Assembly (NCBI GenBank): GCA_002448305.1
Contig: DJWY01000026.1
Location: forward strand, 61,034 to 125,033
Length of the DNA: 64,000 bases
Origin: Selenomonadales bacterium UBA7018
Lineage (GTDB): Bacteria > Bacillota > Negativicutes > Selenomonadales > Selenomonadaceae
Direction: 5' to 3'
Positions within the stretch are counted from its first letter, which is position 1. Every line of letters starts with the position of its first letter. The notes beneath the pieces were generated by a model. The model saw nothing but the letters and a program-made list of their open reading frames with translations, was not told the origin of the DNA and did not search any database. The position numbers were made by a program, and so were the translations under genes. Shown here one piece after another: positions 61,832 through 64,000 of this stretch.

Positions 61832-64000
61832 ATGGCGGATACGACTTTTAATACCGACGACGAACAAATTATCATGGGAACGGAAGATGCCGACACGATA
61901 AAAAGGAATATCGGCAATGTAAAAATTCAAGGGCTTGGCGGTGACGATGACCTTCGCAATGGAGGCTATTATAATAACGGAATATATTGGCAAGACGGTA
62001 AGTCTTTCGTCACGATAGAAGGCGGCGCGGGCGATGATTACCTTTACAATGGCGGCACGAGTTCGGTAATTGACGGCGGCGACGATAATGATTATGTTTT
62101 AAATGATTATTACCCCTACGAAAGAGTTCAAGCTAATTACACTTCCATAAACGGCGGCGCAGGCGACGATACCATTATCAATCGCGGTAATTTCGTGACG
62201 GCTGAAGGCGGCGCAGGCGATGATTCCATTTACAACGGCGGATACTATGATGAATATTATGAAGCTTGGAAAAGTGCCAGCGCAAATTCCACACTTAAAG
62301 GCGGCTCCGGCAACGATTCAATCCGCAACAACGCCGAAAACGCTGTAATAATTGGCGGCGAAGGTGACGATACTATAACCCTTCTTGAAGGCAACGAGAC
62401 CATGAACGCTGATAGCAAAAATGTTCTAATCTCCTACACCAAAGGCGACGGCAACGACCTTATTCAAGGCTTAAATGAAAATTCGACGCTCCAAATTAAT
62501 GGAACTGTCGATAAGGCAGGTTCTAACAACACAGATATTTTTTTGACAGTCGGCGAAGGAATAATCACGGTGGAAGTGGCTTTTGGTCTCTCTTCAGTCA
62601 ATATTGTTGACGAAATGGGCAACGCTATCGAATTAAACATTACGGAATTTGAATCCAACGGCACAGACGAAGCCGATAGTTTAATAAATGATTCCGATAA
62701 CTTTAAATTTAACGCTCTTGGCGGCGACGATACTATTTCTAACAGCGGAACAGAAGTTACAATCGACGGCGGCAACGATAACGATTCAATCACAAATTAC
62801 GCGGCAAATTCTTCAATCAGCGGCGGCAACGGCGACGACACCATTTTAAACAAGACAAGTTATTCCGACGTTAAAATAAGTTACGTAAAAGAGTTTGGTT
62901 TAGTCGAAGAGCCGATTTACGAGAAGCAAACACAAACTGTATCCGAAACTATCGGCTATAAAGACGTATATGATGATACTCTTGAACCTTATACGGCTTA
63001 CGAGACAAGATACCGCACAAGAACAAGGCATATTACAGATTATTGGGGAATTGGAAAGACTGAAACTTATCAGGAACCTTATCAAGTAAGTGTTACAAAA
63101 TACCGTAATGTTCGCGTAAAAGTGGATGAAGAACCTATCGTAAAAGAAGTTACAAAAGAAGTTGACGTACAAGTTGGCACGCAGTGGGTTGAAAAGGAAT
63201 ACGAAAAAGAAGTTGAGACGCCAGTAACGATACAGACTAATAATATCAATTCGACGCTTTCAGGCGGCGCGGGCGATGATTATATCGTCAATGAGGCGGC
63301 AAATTTTGTCTACGTCTACGCGAACGGCGACGGAAACGACACTATCGAAGGTTTTACAGAAAATTCAACGCTAAGCATTACGGGCGCGGAATATTCTTCG
63401 GTAAAGAGCGGCGAAAATACTATCGTAACGGTTGGCGACGGCTCGATAACTTTAATTGACGAGGCAAACGCCGATAATGACGATACGGCAGATGATTTTA
63501 CCGACGACACGGATGGGGACGCCGATATTGATGATACCGCCGAAGAAAATTCAATAAGTATCAAAATAAACGGCGAAATCTTTAACGTAACGCTTGAGGA
63601 TAATGACGCAGCTCGCGCTTTGAAAGAAATTTTGCCGCTTAAACTCGACATGAACGAGCTAAACGGCAATGAAAAATATTTCTACCTGGATAACGATTTG
63701 CCGACCGATTCAATTAATGTTGGGCAAATTCACGCTGGCGATTTAATGCTTTATGGCTCGAATTGCATTGTACTTTTCTACAAAGATTTTCCGACGAGCT
63801 ACAGTTATACGCGGCTCGGCACGCTTGATAATCCCGAAGGCTTAGCAGAAATTTTAGGCGACGGCAATATAAATGTTACGTTCGCTGAATCTGCAGACAG
63901 TTTTGACGATACGGCAGATGATTTTGCCGATGATAGCGACGCGGACGCTGATATTGACGATACAGCAGATGATTTCGCTGACGATAGCGACGCGGACGCC
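61832..64000 (+). CDS. Large Ca-binding-repeat (RTX-like) protein with an embedded cyclophilin-like domain (3' end outside window)
   Basis: 723 residues visible, frame open to the window end. No signal peptide; Asp/Asn/Gly-rich. Residues about 34-355 hold nonapeptide-like RTX units (GGAGDDYLYNGG, GGAGDDTIINRG, GGEGDDTITL, GGNGDDTILN) that bind calcium, as in type I-secreted adhesins. About 355-470 is a Lys/Glu/Thr/Tyr-rich insert without such units (VKEVTKEVDVQVGTQWVEK). Then another GGAGDDYIVNEAAN unit. Residues about 573-687 form a cyclophilin-like fold (SIKINGEIFNVTLEDND, LPLKLDMNELNGNEKYFYL, GQIHAGDLMLYGSNCIVLFY, SYTRLGTLDNPEGLAEILG). That domain is flanked by copies of a 17-residue Asp-rich repeat (DDTADDFADDSDADADI), which continues past the end. 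Confidence 0.85.
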   Translation, partial: MADTTFNTDDEQIIMGTEDADTIKRNIGNVKIQGLGGDDDLRNGGYYNNGIYWQDGKSFVTIEGGAGDDYLYNGGTSSVIDGGDDNDYVLNDYYPYERVQANYTSINGGAGDDTIINRGNFVTAEGGAGDDSIYNGGYYDEYYEAWKSASANSTLKGGSGNDSIRNNAENAVIIGGEGDDTITLLEGNETMNADSKNVLISYTKGDGNDLIQGLNENSTLQINGTVDKAGSNNTDIFLTVGEGIITVEVAFGLSSVNIVDEMGNAIELNITEFESNGTDEADSLINDSDNFKFNALGGDDTISNSGTEVTIDGGNDNDSITNYAANSSISGGNGDDTILNKTSYSDVKISYVKEFGLVEEPIYEKQTQTVSETIGYKDVYDDTLEPYTAYETRYRTRTRHITDYWGIGKTETYQEPYQVSVTKYRNVRVKVDEEPIVKEVTKEVDVQVGTQWVEKEYEKEVETPVTIQTNNINSTLSGGAGDDYIVNEAANFVYVYANGDGNDTIEGFTENSTLSITGAEYSSVKSGENTIVTVGDGSITLIDEANADNDDTADDFTDDTDGDADIDDTAEENSISIKINGEIFNVTLEDNDAARALKEILPLKLDMNELNGNEKYFYLDNDLPTDSINVGQIHAGDLMLYGSNCIVLFYKDFPTSYSYTRLGTLDNPEGLAEILGDGNINVTFAESADSFDDTADDFADDSDADADIDDTADDFADDSDADA
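63479..63547 (+). repeat. 51-bp Asp-rich coding repeat, first copy
   Basis: One unit (63479-63529) plus part of a second, coding DDTADDFTDDTDGDADI, directly before the cyclophilin-like domain. Confidence 0.75.
63905..64000 (+). repeat. 51-bp Asp-rich coding repeat, tandem copies after the domain
   Basis: Unit 63905-63955 and the start of the next (63956-64000), coding DDTADDFADDSDADADI; almost identical at DNA level and continuing out of the window. Confidence 0.9.

Noticed and set aside
62464..63669. Minus-strand frames of about 90-117 codons inside the repeat protein
   Set aside because: Ser-rich translations of the antisense of Asp/Gly-rich repeats; the plus-strand frame is open for 723 codons with clear repeat units.

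Overview
The window looks like chromosomal DNA of an anaerobic diderm Firmicute of the Negativicutes (Selenomonas-like). Evidence: Firmicute-type AddA; the gene order yggS-sepF-ylmH-divIVA-lspA-rluD typical of low-GC Gram-positives; a two-subunit methylmalonyl-CoA mutase as used in the succinate-propionate route; lactate permease; and an RTX-like repeat protein without a signal peptide, which fits a cell with an outer membrane. The species assignment is inference. TTG start codons are common. No rRNA, tRNA or CRISPR array was seen.

Layout. 1-2424: 3' end of addA, a secreted cupin, dapB. 2443-8349: a complete type I restriction-modification operon (hsdM, hsdS, hsdR) whose specificity subunit has AT-rich target-recognition domains between host-like repeats. 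8362-10555: a tightly coupled trio of lipoprotein flavodoxin, a small membrane protein with a diheme cytochrome b histidine pattern, and an ADP-ribosylglycohydrolase. 10640-12608: an island of different codon use, made of a TnpB scrap, a class II aldolase and an MtnA-type isomerase facing it; together they could recycle methylthioadenosine or 5'-deoxyadenosine. 12892-16645: sbcD and sbcC. 16629-24551: assorted membrane and small-molecule genes (ecfT, an acetyltransferase, a lone chromate-transporter half, a Tat-exported DUF362 protein, an acyltransferase, a UbiA prenyltransferase with heptanucleotide repeats over its start, a P-loop kinase, a flavin-fold protein). 24600-27995: pnp and fba. 28169-31199: ahcY, a broken BrnT-like toxin, its surviving antitoxin-like partner, and mtaD. 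31350-35714: mutA and mutB behind a strong promoter.

35875-42291 encodes one 2138-residue protein with three GT2 glycosyltransferase units followed by two GT41 (O-GlcNAc-transferase/SPINDLY-like) units. 42387-50135 holds an alanine symporter, two small unknown proteins, larE behind a structured RNA-like leader, and the putP - LppM-like lipoprotein - peptide/vitamin ABC exporter operon. 50305-56526 is the yggS-sepF-ylmH-divIVA-lspA-rluD-lctP cluster, with an extra DUF697-like gene inserted. 56888-61746 carries mfd and, divergently, a secreted 5'-nucleotidase. From 61832 to the window end runs an open, signal-less Ca-binding-repeat protein with an embedded cyclophilin-like domain flanked by copies of a 51-bp Asp-rich repeat.

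Two themes recur. One is SAM by-product recycling: ahcY and mtaD handle S-adenosylhomocysteine/methylthioadenosine, and mtnA with the aldolase could handle the sugar part. The other is surface biology: a giant multi-domain glycosyltransferase and a long repeat protein that could be a surface substrate in the same genome. The most novel candidates are the five-module glycosyltransferase, the RTX/cyclophilin-like fusion, the flavodoxin/diheme-cytochrome/ADP-ribosylglycohydrolase operon, and the leader RNA before larE.
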